This document shows, in pieces, positions 8,103 to 14,522 of a DNA stretch of 21,628 bases. Within the stretch, counting starts at the first letter, position 1, and each line of letters opens with the position of its first letter. The translations under genes and the position numbers were made by a program. Source of the stretch: a virus; IMG/VR virus record IMGVR_UViG_3300042890_005662, positions 1 through 21,628 of that record; one strand, given 5' to 3'. The notes under the pieces are model-generated. The model saw nothing but the letters and a program-made list of their open reading frames with translations. It did no database searches and had not been told where the DNA came from.

Positions 8103-8730
8103 TTATGAAATACTGGAGTTGTTCCCAACCCCGGTTTACGCTACCACGCTGCCCGTGCAGTATGCAAAGGTAATTAAGTTCTTCGATGGTCAAGACATGG
8201 GTACCGATTCCGATCATGATAACTACGGGTTCAGATCTAAGGATAGCTATTTGTTAGATAAACCTGAATGTGCGACATTAGCTGAATTTATCTTAGGTAA
8301 CGTGAAGGTGTATGCCGAGAAGCTAGGATACGCCTATAATGAATATAGATTCGGACAATCTTGGGTCTCTATAAAAGCCCCAGGACAGCACCATACTGCA
8401 CATACTCACCCAAATAGTCTACTCTCAGGAGTACTCTATTACGGACATGCAGCTGAAAAAACATCGGCTATCAAGTTTCATAGAACAGCAGGCGGTGTTA
8501 ATGCATCTTATATTTCCCCAAAGCTAGTAAAAGATAAAAAAGACTTAAGGTATGCACAGCAGGAATTCGCTATAACATTTGAACCAGGCCTGTTAATACT
8601 ATTCCCTTCTCATCTCATGCATTCGGTACCGGTCAATAAGACTGATAAACCTAGATGCAGTTTAGCATTCAACGTAGTACCTAAAGTAGGATTTGGAGAG
8701 GAAGAGAACTTAACTGAATTAATATTTTAA
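8092..8730 (+). CDS. Putative 2OG-Fe(II) oxygenase, TIGR02466-like (tandem paralogue 2)
   Basis: 212 residues from the ATG at 8092, which overlaps the upstream gene by 11 nt and sits in the recurrent GTTATG context. A TTG at 8083 would add three residues but seems less likely. Signature FPTPVY near the N-terminus; HHTAHTHPNSLLSGVLYY with His104 and His106; LILFPSHLMHSVPVNKT with distal His177; then CSLAFNV. Closest relative in the window is the preceding gene. The stop codon overlaps the ATG of the glycosyltransferase gene (T-A-A-T-G), so the two are probably translationally coupled. Confidence 0.82.
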   Translation: MQINYEILELFPTPVYATTLPVQYAKVIKFFDGQDMGTDSDHDNYGFRSKDSYLLDKPECATLAEFILGNVKVYAEKLGYAYNEYRFGQSWVSIKAPGQHHTAHTHPNSLLSGVLYYGHAAEKTSAIKFHRTAGGVNASYISPKLVKDKKDLRYAQQEFAITFEPGLLILFPSHLMHSVPVNKTDKPRCSLAFNVVPKVGFGEEENLTELIF

Positions 8731-9653
8731 TGAAACAAGAACAAGGATACATATACCACTCAAACAGGAATATTGGAGATAAATTTTTTATCTGGCATAT
8801 ACAGGGAGGATTAGGTAAAAATATTGCAGCAACCTCTCTATGTAAAGATATAAAAGAAGCTTTTCCTGACAGAAAGCTGATAATGGTAGTATCCTATCCA
8901 GAAGCATTTCTAAATAACCCTTATATCGATAGGGTATACAATTTAACACAAGCACCCTACTTCTATGAAGACTATATCTACGAGAAAGATATCATTGTCT
9001 GTAGACACGAACCCTACAATCAAACAGGACATATTACTAAAACAAAGCATTTGATTGAAAACTGGTGCGATCTACTGGGTATAAAATATACTGAACAACA
9101 GCCCCAAGTATTTGCAAACTACGTACAAAGACAATTAGTCGGTCTTTGGAAAAGACAAAAACCAACAATAGTTATTCAAACAGGGGGAGGACCGGGCCAA
9201 GGTCAAAAGTATAATTACTCCTGGACCCGCGATATGCCTCAAGATATAGCCCAGGCAATTGTAAATAAATTCAGAAATCAATACCACATATTTCAAGTAA
9301 CTAGACCCGACGGATATCACCTAGACGGGGTAGAGAGAATAGACCAACAGCTATCCAATATTGAGTTATTTGCAATACTAGTTGATGCACAGAAACGCGT
9401 TCTAATCGATTCTTGTCTACAGCATGCTGCTGCCGCATTCAAACTTCCATCGACAGTACTATGGGTAGGAACTTCGCCGACAGTATTCGGATATAGATTA
9501 CATAAAAATGTAGTTGCAAACCTACCCAAGAAAGCAAATCAGCTCATAGGATCGTATCTCTTTGATTTTCAATTTGAAAATAATCTACACGAATGTCCTT
9601 ACATGGAGTTAACAGACATGTTTAATATTGACGAAATACTCAATAACATTTGA
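8730..9653 (+). CDS. GT9-like (heptosyltransferase superfamily) glycosyltransferase
   Basis: 307 residues. The N-terminal Rossmann half has GGLGKNIAATSLCKDIKEAF (residues 26-45), a glycine-rich loop placed as in ADP-heptose:LPS heptosyltransferases, followed by DRKLIMVVSYPEAFLNNPYI and DRVYNL, which match the 'hypothetical neighbour protein' pattern of the family. The C-terminal half has RVLIDSCLQHAAAAFKLPST with Asp227 and His232, then LWVGTSP, in the position of the donor-site D-S-x-x-x-H-x-A motif. A GT-B-fold transfer of a sugar from a nucleotide donor is predicted. The acceptor could be host surface glycan or, given five hydroxylases in the same operon, a hydroxylated residue on a phage protein. 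No membrane segment is visible. Ends before an ATATTTAT element that starts the next unit. Confidence 0.72.
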   Translation: MKQEQGYIYHSNRNIGDKFFIWHIQGGLGKNIAATSLCKDIKEAFPDRKLIMVVSYPEAFLNNPYIDRVYNLTQAPYFYEDYIYEKDIIVCRHEPYNQTGHITKTKHLIENWCDLLGIKYTEQQPQVFANYVQRQLVGLWKRQKPTIVIQTGGGPGQGQKYNYSWTRDMPQDIAQAIVNKFRNQYHIFQVTRPDGYHLDGVERIDQQLSNIELFAILVDAQKRVLIDSCLQHAAAAFKLPSTVLWVGTSPTVFGYRLHKNVVANLPKKANQLIGSYLFDFQFENNLHECPYMELTDMFNIDEILNNI

Positions 9654-9660
9654 TTCTAAT

Positions 9661-9668
9661 ATATTTAT
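9661..9668 (+). promoter_or_regulatory. ATATTTAT promoter-like octamer
   Basis: In the short gap after the glycosyltransferase gene, 18 nt before the ATG at 9687. Confidence 0.55.
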
Positions 9669-9686
9669 TATCAAATGTGACGTAGT

Positions 9687-10646
9687 ATGAAAGTTTGCGG
9701 ACCTCCTAACCTAGTTATATCAGGCCAAGCGGTTTTAACACTTGGAAGAGCAGACGATACTGCTATAGAGGGCGCTATATGGTATAATAAATTATTACAG
9801 AAAGTACAGTATACCGGGCTTGGTAATGGAGCATGGGCGGCAGGCGGTGCTTTAATCACTGCTAGAAACGGGCTCGCCGGAGCAGGTACTCAAAACTCAG
9901 CCCTCGCATTCGGGGGTAGTACTCCAACAGTAGTATCTTGTACAGAAGAGTATAATGGATCATCTTGGGCAGCAGGCGGAGCTTTAATTACCGCTAGATA
10001 TCTTTTAGCTGGAGCAGGTACTCAAAATGCTGGTCTCGCTTTCGGAGGTGGTATACCAACTATAGTAGCTTGTACTGAAGAATATAACGGAACAGCCTGG
10101 TCGACAGGTACTACTTTAATTACAGCTAGATTTAATTTAGCAGGAGCAGGAACACAAAATGCGGGGCTTGCTTTTGGAGGATATGCCGGAACTCCGGTTA
10201 GTAGTAACGTATCCTGTACGGAAGAGTATGACGGATCTAATTGGTCGGCCGGTGGAGCAATGATTAATGCCCGATGTATTCTAGCAGGAGTAGGTACACA
10301 AAATGCTGGTCTTGCATTTGGCGGACAGAACGGACCTATACTATCATGTACAGAAGAATATAACGGAACTAATTGGTCGGCAGGCGGCGCTATGATTATT
10401 GGCAGGAGAACACTAGCTGGTGCAGGGACACAAAATGCAGGTTTAGCCTTTGGAGGTACAACTCCAAATGAGGCTTGTACAGAGGAATACAATGGTATAT
10501 CATGGTTAGCAGGCGGCGCATTAATTACCGGTAGAGGTAGTTTAGCAGGCGCAGGTACATTTGCTAAAGCTCTTGCTTTTGGAGGAGATCCAAATGTAGC
10601 ATGCACAGAAGAATACAATACAGTACCAGTCATATGCTGCTTCTAA
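9687..10646 (+). CDS. Compact adhesin: head domain plus one six-bladed kelch-like propeller
   Basis: 319 residues. Residues 1-49 form a head domain shared with the next two genes (PNLVISGQAVLTLG, then A-I-E-G-A-I-W-Y-N-x-x-x-x-K-V-Q-Y-T-G), a pattern common at the virion-attachment end of phage tail proteins. Residues 50 to about 311 are six propeller blades. The last strand ends in V-P-V-I-C-C-F, which could close the ring. There is no S74 domain, unlike the two larger fibre genes. First of three tandem paralogues. Inferred to be a receptor-binding or fibre-tip protein whose specificity lies in the blade loops. Confidence 0.82.
   Translation: MKVCGPPNLVISGQAVLTLGRADDTAIEGAIWYNKLLQKVQYTGLGNGAWAAGGALITARNGLAGAGTQNSALAFGGSTPTVVSCTEEYNGSSWAAGGALITARYLLAGAGTQNAGLAFGGGIPTIVACTEEYNGTAWSTGTTLITARFNLAGAGTQNAGLAFGGYAGTPVSSNVSCTEEYDGSNWSAGGAMINARCILAGVGTQNAGLAFGGQNGPILSCTEEYNGTNWSAGGAMIIGRRTLAGAGTQNAGLAFGGTTPNEACTEEYNGISWLAGGALITGRGSLAGAGTFAKALAFGGDPNVACTEEYNTVPVICCF
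9834..10620 (+). repeat. Six-bladed propeller E
   Basis: Six blades. In the sixth blade the TQNA segment is replaced by TFAKA, the only such replacement in this propeller. Confidence 0.9.
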
Positions 10647-10647
10647 A

Positions 10648-10655
10648 ATATTTAT
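10648..10655 (+). promoter_or_regulatory. ATATTTAT promoter-like octamer
   Basis: 26 nt before the ATG at 10682. It follows TTCTAA, as does the site at 9661. Confidence 0.55.
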
Positions 10656-10681
10656 AATAGAAAGGACAACACCACATATCA

Positions 10682-11632
10682 ATGAACATAGATAATTCAA
10701 ATTTAGTCATTACAGGATCGGCAGTACTGATACTTAATACAGTATCGAATACAACTACTGCTGGTAATATGTGGTTTAATCCTACATTAGGAAAAATACA
10801 GTTTACATTTGGATCAGGGAATAGTACATGGTCGGCAGGCGGTGCATTGATTACCTGTAGGACAGAAGGAGCAGGAGGGGCAGGCACACAAAATGCAGGT
10901 TTAGTATTTGGAGGAGGGGATGGTGGACCTAATCCTTTAAGAAATACAGAAGAATATAACGGAACATCGTGGGCAGCAGGCGGTAATTTAATTACGTGTA
11001 GATTTGGAGTAGGTGGAGCAGGAATCCAAAACGCAGGCCTTGCTTTTGGGGGAAATAATCCTTCAATTAATGTAGGAACATGCACAGAAGAATATAATGG
11101 ATCTTCTTGGTCAGCCGGCGGCGCTTTAATTAATGGTACATCTCAATTAGCGGGAGCGGGAACTCAAAACGCAGCATTAGCCTCTGGAGGTACTTCATAT
11201 GTATCGTGCACAGAAGAATATAACGGAACTTCGTGGTTAGCAGGCGGTGCTTTAATATTCGGTAGAGAGTCGTCAGCAGGAGCAGGAACACAAAATGCAG
11301 CTCTTTCTTTTGGTGGACAAGGATATACTTGTACAGAAGAATATGACGGATCAGCATGGGCTACAGGCGGTGCACTGATTAACGGTGTTACTAAATTAGC
11401 AGGTGCAGGAAGCCAAAATGCAGGTCTTGCATTTGGCGGATCACCGGGATATGCCTGCACGGAAGAATATAACGGAACTGTATGGTCGACAGGCGGTGCT
11501 TTGATTACTGGTAGACAACAATTAGCAGGAGCAGGAACACAAGCTAGCGGACTTGCTTTTGGAGGGAGTCCATCTGGAGCATCATGCACAGAAGAATACA
11601 ACGGAATATCAATATGTACAATCCCAGAATAA
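10682..11632 (+). CDS. Compact adhesin: head domain plus one six-bladed kelch-like propeller
   Basis: 316 residues, second of the three tandem paralogues. Head residues 1-49 have SNLVITGSAVLIL and G-N-M-W-F-N-P-T-L-G-K-I-Q-F-T. Six blades follow to about residue 308, then the closing strand S-I-C-T-I-P-E. The first blade is atypical: it reads RNTEEYNG with no Cys, has TEGAGGAG in place of the LAGAG segment, and shows ITCR, as does blade two. Blade four carries FGGQGYTCTEEY, identical in protein and over 34 nt of DNA to a blade in the next gene. Confidence 0.82.
   Translation: MNIDNSNLVITGSAVLILNTVSNTTTAGNMWFNPTLGKIQFTFGSGNSTWSAGGALITCRTEGAGGAGTQNAGLVFGGGDGGPNPLRNTEEYNGTSWAAGGNLITCRFGVGGAGIQNAGLAFGGNNPSINVGTCTEEYNGSSWSAGGALINGTSQLAGAGTQNAALASGGTSYVSCTEEYNGTSWLAGGALIFGRESSAGAGTQNAALSFGGQGYTCTEEYDGSAWATGGALINGVTKLAGAGSQNAGLAFGGSPGYACTEEYNGTVWSTGGALITGRQQLAGAGTQASGLAFGGSPSGASCTEEYNGISICTIPE
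10829..11605 (+). repeat. Six-bladed propeller F
   Basis: Six blades. The first lacks the Cys found in the CTEEY motif of every other blade of the window. Confidence 0.9.
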
Positions 11633-11657
11633 ACAATAAAAACATCAACAATACAAC

Positions 11658-12605
11658 ATGTTAATTAACGGCCCTAATTTAACACTTTCAGGTACTGCAG
11701 TTTTGGTGCTTGGTAAAACACCAACACCAGAGATTGAAGGCAGTATGTGGTATGATGAAGATGAGGGGAGAGTTAAATATACCGGACCGCAAGCTTGGTC
11801 AACGGGTGGCGCTATGATTTACGCTAGGTTCGAATTAGCAGGAGCAGGTACACAAAACGCAGGTCTTGCTTTTGGAGGGAGGGCACTCCCCCCTGTCAAC
11901 AGTGTATCTTGTACAGAAGAATATGATGGAACTTCTTGGACAGCGGGTGGTGCTTTAGCTAGTGCTCGACATGGATTAGCAGGAGCAGGAACACAAAACG
12001 CCGGACTTGCTTTTGGAGGTTTTTACTCACCGTATGTACTTAGATGTACAGAAGAATATGATGGATCATCATGGTCAGCAGGAGGTGCTTTAATTACTGG
12101 TAGATATTACTTAGCAGGAGCAGGAACACAAAATGCCGCTTTAGCTGTTGGAGGAGACAGCCCATATGGAGCATGTACAGAAGAATATGATGGATCATCA
12201 TGGTCAGCAGGAAGCGCGTTAATTACCGCTAGAAAATATTTAGCAGGAGCAGGTACACAAAACGCTGGGCTTGTTTTTGGAGGAGAAGATAACGCTTCAA
12301 TTGTCTCTTGCACAGAAGAATACAATGGATCTGCTTGGTCAGCAGGCGGTGCTTTGATTACTGCTAGATTTGCTTTAGCAGGAGCAGGAACACAAAACGC
12401 CGGACTTGCTTTTGGTGGACAAGGATATACTTGTACAGAAGAGTATAATGGATCTACTTGGACAGCAGGTTGTGCTTTAAGTACTGCTAGATATGCATTA
12501 GCAGGGGCAGGTACACAAAATGCAGCTCTTGCATTTGGGGGCATTACCGGACCAACAGAAGTAGCATGCACAGAAGAATATAGTTATATAGTCTGTACTT
12601 TATAA
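11658..12605 (+). CDS. Compact adhesin: head domain plus one six-bladed kelch-like propeller
   Basis: 315 residues, third of the tandem paralogues. Head residues 1-46 have PNLTLSGTAVLVLG and E-G-S-M-W-Y-D-E-D-E-G-R-V-K-Y-T-G. Six blades follow, and the protein ends Y-S-Y-I-V-C-T-L. This is the only one of the three without an ATATTTAT element in its 25-base leader, so it may be co-transcribed with the gene before it. The leader is A-rich (AAACAATAAAAACATC) with no Shine-Dalgarno sequence. Role inferred as for its paralogues: a host-recognition protein with variable blade loops. Confidence 0.82.
   Translation: MLINGPNLTLSGTAVLVLGKTPTPEIEGSMWYDEDEGRVKYTGPQAWSTGGAMIYARFELAGAGTQNAGLAFGGRALPPVNSVSCTEEYDGTSWTAGGALASARHGLAGAGTQNAGLAFGGFYSPYVLRCTEEYDGSSWSAGGALITGRYYLAGAGTQNAALAVGGDSPYGACTEEYDGSSWSAGSALITARKYLAGAGTQNAGLVFGGEDNASIVSCTEEYNGSAWSAGGALITARFALAGAGTQNAGLAFGGQGYTCTEEYNGSTWTAGCALSTARYALAGAGTQNAALAFGGITGPTEVACTEEYSYIVCTL
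11796..12584 (+). repeat. Six-bladed propeller G
   Basis: Six blades. Blade five shares 34 identical nt (12409-12442) with propeller F (11307-11340). Confidence 0.9.
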
Positions 12606-12635
12606 AAAAGTTTTGAAAACATAAAAAATTTAGTT

Positions 12636-12643
12636 ATATTTAA
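12636..12643 (+). promoter_or_regulatory. Near-match to the ATATTTAT element (ATATTTAA)
   Basis: One mismatch, only 8 nt before the ATG at 12652, closer than the other sites. A weak candidate for the promoter of the sulfation cluster. Confidence 0.2.
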
Positions 12644-12651
12644 ATTAAGTT

Positions 12652-13473
12652 ATGAGACAAAAAATATTTTATCAAAGCTCACTTCCTAGAGCCGGTTCAA
12701 CATTACTACAAAACCTCATTGGACAAAATCCTGATTTTCATGTTACGCCTACCTCCGGTATGATTGATCTAGTACTAGGTGCTAGAATTGGTTATAACGG
12801 AAACAAAGAAGCATACGCTGGGGATAAAGAAATGTGGCGTGACGGGTTTTATGCCTTCTGTAGAGAGGGACTAAGAGGTTATATCGAAAATTTAACTGAC
12901 AAGCCTTACATTCTAGACAAAAATAGAAATTGGGGTTCTGTTTACTCCTTAGTGAATAACATTTATCCAAATCCTAAAATGCTATACATGGTAAGGGATT
13001 TGAGAGCGGTATTTGCTTCTATGGAGAAAAAATTTAGAGCCAATCCCGATAGAGATCAGGGTGAAATAGACAATGCTAAATTAACGGGTTTAACTACACA
13101 GCAGCGAGTAGAAAAATGGGCCGTAGGACATCCAATAGGGCATGCAGTACCAAAGCTATATCAAGCAATACTTGATAAGACAGCTCAAAACTTTCTTATT
13201 ATTAGATATGAGGATCTCTGCACTAAACCAGAGGCAATGATGCAGAGTATCTATCAATATCTTGAAGTACCTTATTACCAACATAACTTCAGCCATATAC
13301 CTCAAATCACAGTAGAAGATGATACCGTACACGGTATTTATGGCGATCATACAATTAGAAATACATTAGGTGCTCTACCTGATGATTCAAGAGACATATT
13401 AGGCGATTACACCTACGAATGGATCTACAACAGTCACAAATGGTTCTTTGACATATTCGGTTATAAAAAATGA
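12652..13473 (+). CDS. PAPS-dependent sulfotransferase
   Basis: 273 residues. The 5'-phosphosulfate loop is S-S-L-P-R-A-G-S-T-L-L (residues 9-19), matching the P-R-(S/A)-G-(S/T)-T signature of the Sulfotransfer_3 group, which includes tyrosylprotein sulfotransferases and bacterial RaxST. The 3'-phosphate motif is V-R-D-L-R-A-V-F-A-S, with Arg115 and Ser123 at the classical eight-residue spacing. It would move the sulfuryl group of PAPS to a hydroxyl on a protein, glycan or small molecule. No signal peptide or membrane segment is seen, so it should act in the host cytoplasm. It is the first gene of a unit that continues with an APS-kinase-like protein (4-nt overlap). The protein or sugar acceptor cannot be told from the sequence. 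Confidence 0.87.
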   Translation: MRQKIFYQSSLPRAGSTLLQNLIGQNPDFHVTPTSGMIDLVLGARIGYNGNKEAYAGDKEMWRDGFYAFCREGLRGYIENLTDKPYILDKNRNWGSVYSLVNNIYPNPKMLYMVRDLRAVFASMEKKFRANPDRDQGEIDNAKLTGLTTQQRVEKWAVGHPIGHAVPKLYQAILDKTAQNFLIIRYEDLCTKPEAMMQSIYQYLEVPYYQHNFSHIPQITVEDDTVHGIYGDHTIRNTLGALPDDSRDILGDYTYEWIYNSHKWFFDIFGYKK

Positions 13474-13925
13474 TTATAGTATTATTCGGACAGCCCCACT
13501 GCGGTAAGTCTACCCTGGCAAAAAAATTAGTAAACGAACAGTGTTTCGGTGAATACTGGAATATTGACGGAGATGAACTGCGTGAAATCTTTAAAAACAA
13601 AAATTTCAGTAGAAAAGGCCGTATTCAAAATCTGAATAGAGCCAGTGATATTGCTCACTACATGAATAGTATAGGTAGTGACGGTATTATTCTATCTCTC
13701 GTATATCCTTATAAAGAAGCACGTAACTACCTTAAGAATCTGACCGACGATGTTAAGTGGATATACTTGACCTACGAAGGGGAAAGAGGGAGAGAAAAAT
13801 TTCACGTGCAAGATTTTGAAATACCAGAAAAAGAACGTATATTACATTTAGACACGTCTAAGTTATCAATATCCGAATGCGTAGATGCAATAAAACGCTA
13901 TACTAATGAAGAACTACCTAGCTAA
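13470..13925 (+). CDS. cysC-like: APS (adenylylsulfate) kinase-like protein
   Basis: 151 residues. Walker A G-Q-P-H-C-G-K-S-T lies at residues 7-15. NIDGDELREIF carries the D-G-D motif typical of APS kinases, and FSRKGRIQNLNRASDIAHYM corresponds to the family stretch F-S-x-x-D-R-x-E-N-x-R-R. SLVYPYKEARNYL replaces the usual I-S-P-Y-R-x-x-R. Expected reaction: APS + ATP to PAPS + ADP. It is about 40-50 residues shorter than typical bacterial CysC, and the Asp of D-R-x-x-N-x-R is changed to Gly, so activity needs proof. Overlaps the sulfotransferase gene by four bases (A-T-G-A) and the next gene by 20, which ties PAPS production to its use. Confidence 0.78.
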   Translation: MIIVLFGQPHCGKSTLAKKLVNEQCFGEYWNIDGDELREIFKNKNFSRKGRIQNLNRASDIAHYMNSIGSDGIILSLVYPYKEARNYLKNLTDDVKWIYLTYEGERGREKFHVQDFEIPEKERILHLDTSKLSISECVDAIKRYTNEELPS

Positions 13926-14292
13926 AGCAGAACATAAGTCCGGAGAGTGGGCAATGTTCATCGGGAGATGGCAGCCCTGGCATTCTGGGCATAGATGGTT
14001 AATTGATCAAGCTCTCGAAGAAGGAAAAAAGGTACTTCTCTGTATTCGCGATGTCCCTGTTAGCGAGAAGAACCCGTGGACGGCTCAAGAGATTCTTATG
14101 AACCTATCGAGCGAACTAAGAGATCTCCTAGAAACAGGAAAATTACATATCATGAAAATTCCCGATATCGAATCGGTTAATATCGGAAGAGGAATAGGCT
14201 ACGACGTAATAGAACATGTACCTCCTCAAGAGATCCATGATATATCTGCAACCAAAATCCGTGAACAAATGAAACAGGAGGGAAAATTATGA
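13906..14292 (+). CDS. HxGH-motif nucleotidyltransferase (adenylyl-/cytidylyltransferase superfamily)
   Basis: 128 residues. FIGRWQPWHSGHRWLID contains the H-S-G-H signature (residues 26-29), and D-I-S-A-T-K-I-R (113-119) is the I-S-x-T-x-I-R nucleotide-binding motif. W-T-A-Q-E-I resembles the central part of NMN adenylyltransferases. The fold joins a nucleotide monophosphate to a phosphate-type acceptor and releases pyrophosphate. Relatives include NMN adenylyltransferase, glycerol-3-phosphate cytidylyltransferase and, more distantly, ATP sulfurylase. Its place between an APS kinase and a DUF2061 gene suggests a role in sulfate activation, but NAD or sugar-nucleotide chemistry remain possible. 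The ATG at 13906 overlaps the kinase gene by 20 nt. An ATG at 13954 (Met17), after G-G-A-G-A-G, would give a start closer to the motif. Confidence 0.8.
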   Translation: MKNYLAKAEHKSGEWAMFIGRWQPWHSGHRWLIDQALEEGKKVLLCIRDVPVSEKNPWTAQEILMNLSSELRDLLETGKLHIMKIPDIESVNIGRGIGYDVIEHVPPQEIHDISATKIREQMKQEGKL

Positions 14293-14522
14293 TAGACGTA
14301 AAAGTAAGGTGGAATACCCAGTGTAAGGATAATCATAGCTTTTGGCGAATACTAGTCGACGGACAAGAACGTATTTGCTCAAATGTTATCTTTCAACTCC
14401 CTGTACATACAACCCGAGATACAGTCTGGGATTCGATTAGGAATCAAGAAGTTGAAAAACACCACGTAAGCTGTACTGCAGTAGAGGTAATTTGGAAGGG
14501 AGATGTAGTAATAGTAAGATGA
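14289..14522 (+). CDS. Small protein of unknown function in the sulfation cluster
   Basis: 77 residues, family not recognised. Compact, probably alpha/beta, with two Cys-x-n pairs (C12, C30, C61) and several aromatic residues (SFWRILVDG, VWDSIRNQEVEKHH). There is no signal or membrane segment. The ATG overlaps the upstream stop (A-T-G-A) and is preceded by G-G-A-G-G-G, one of the few good Shine-Dalgarno-like sequences in the window, though it lies inside coding sequence. Its stop overlaps the next ATG in the same way. This double coupling argues that it works with the sulfate-activation enzymes, perhaps as a subunit or partner; no activity can be assigned. Confidence 0.75.
   Translation: MIDVKVRWNTQCKDNHSFWRILVDGQERICSNVIFQLPVHTTRDTVWDSIRNQEVEKHHVSCTAVEVIWKGDVVIVR

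Noticed and set aside
948-12584. Regularly spaced DNA repeats resembling a CRISPR array or variable tandem repeat
   Set aside because: The repeats are in frame, vary at the third codon position, and encode propeller blades; unit length is about 120-147 nt, with no palindromic repeat or cas genes.
1-12605. A diversity-generating retroelement acting on the adhesin loops
   Set aside because: No reverse transcriptase, template repeat or adenine-biased variation next to an initiation sequence is visible in this window.
12601-12650. Possible hairpin (GTTTT-G-AAAAC) as a terminator after the third compact adhesin gene
   Set aside because: The stem is short and A/T only, the loop is a single base, and no T tract follows.
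14492-14518. TTG start for the DUF2061 gene
   Set aside because: The extra nine residues do not belong to the domain, and the ATG at 14519 forms the same A-T-G-A overlap as its upstream neighbours.
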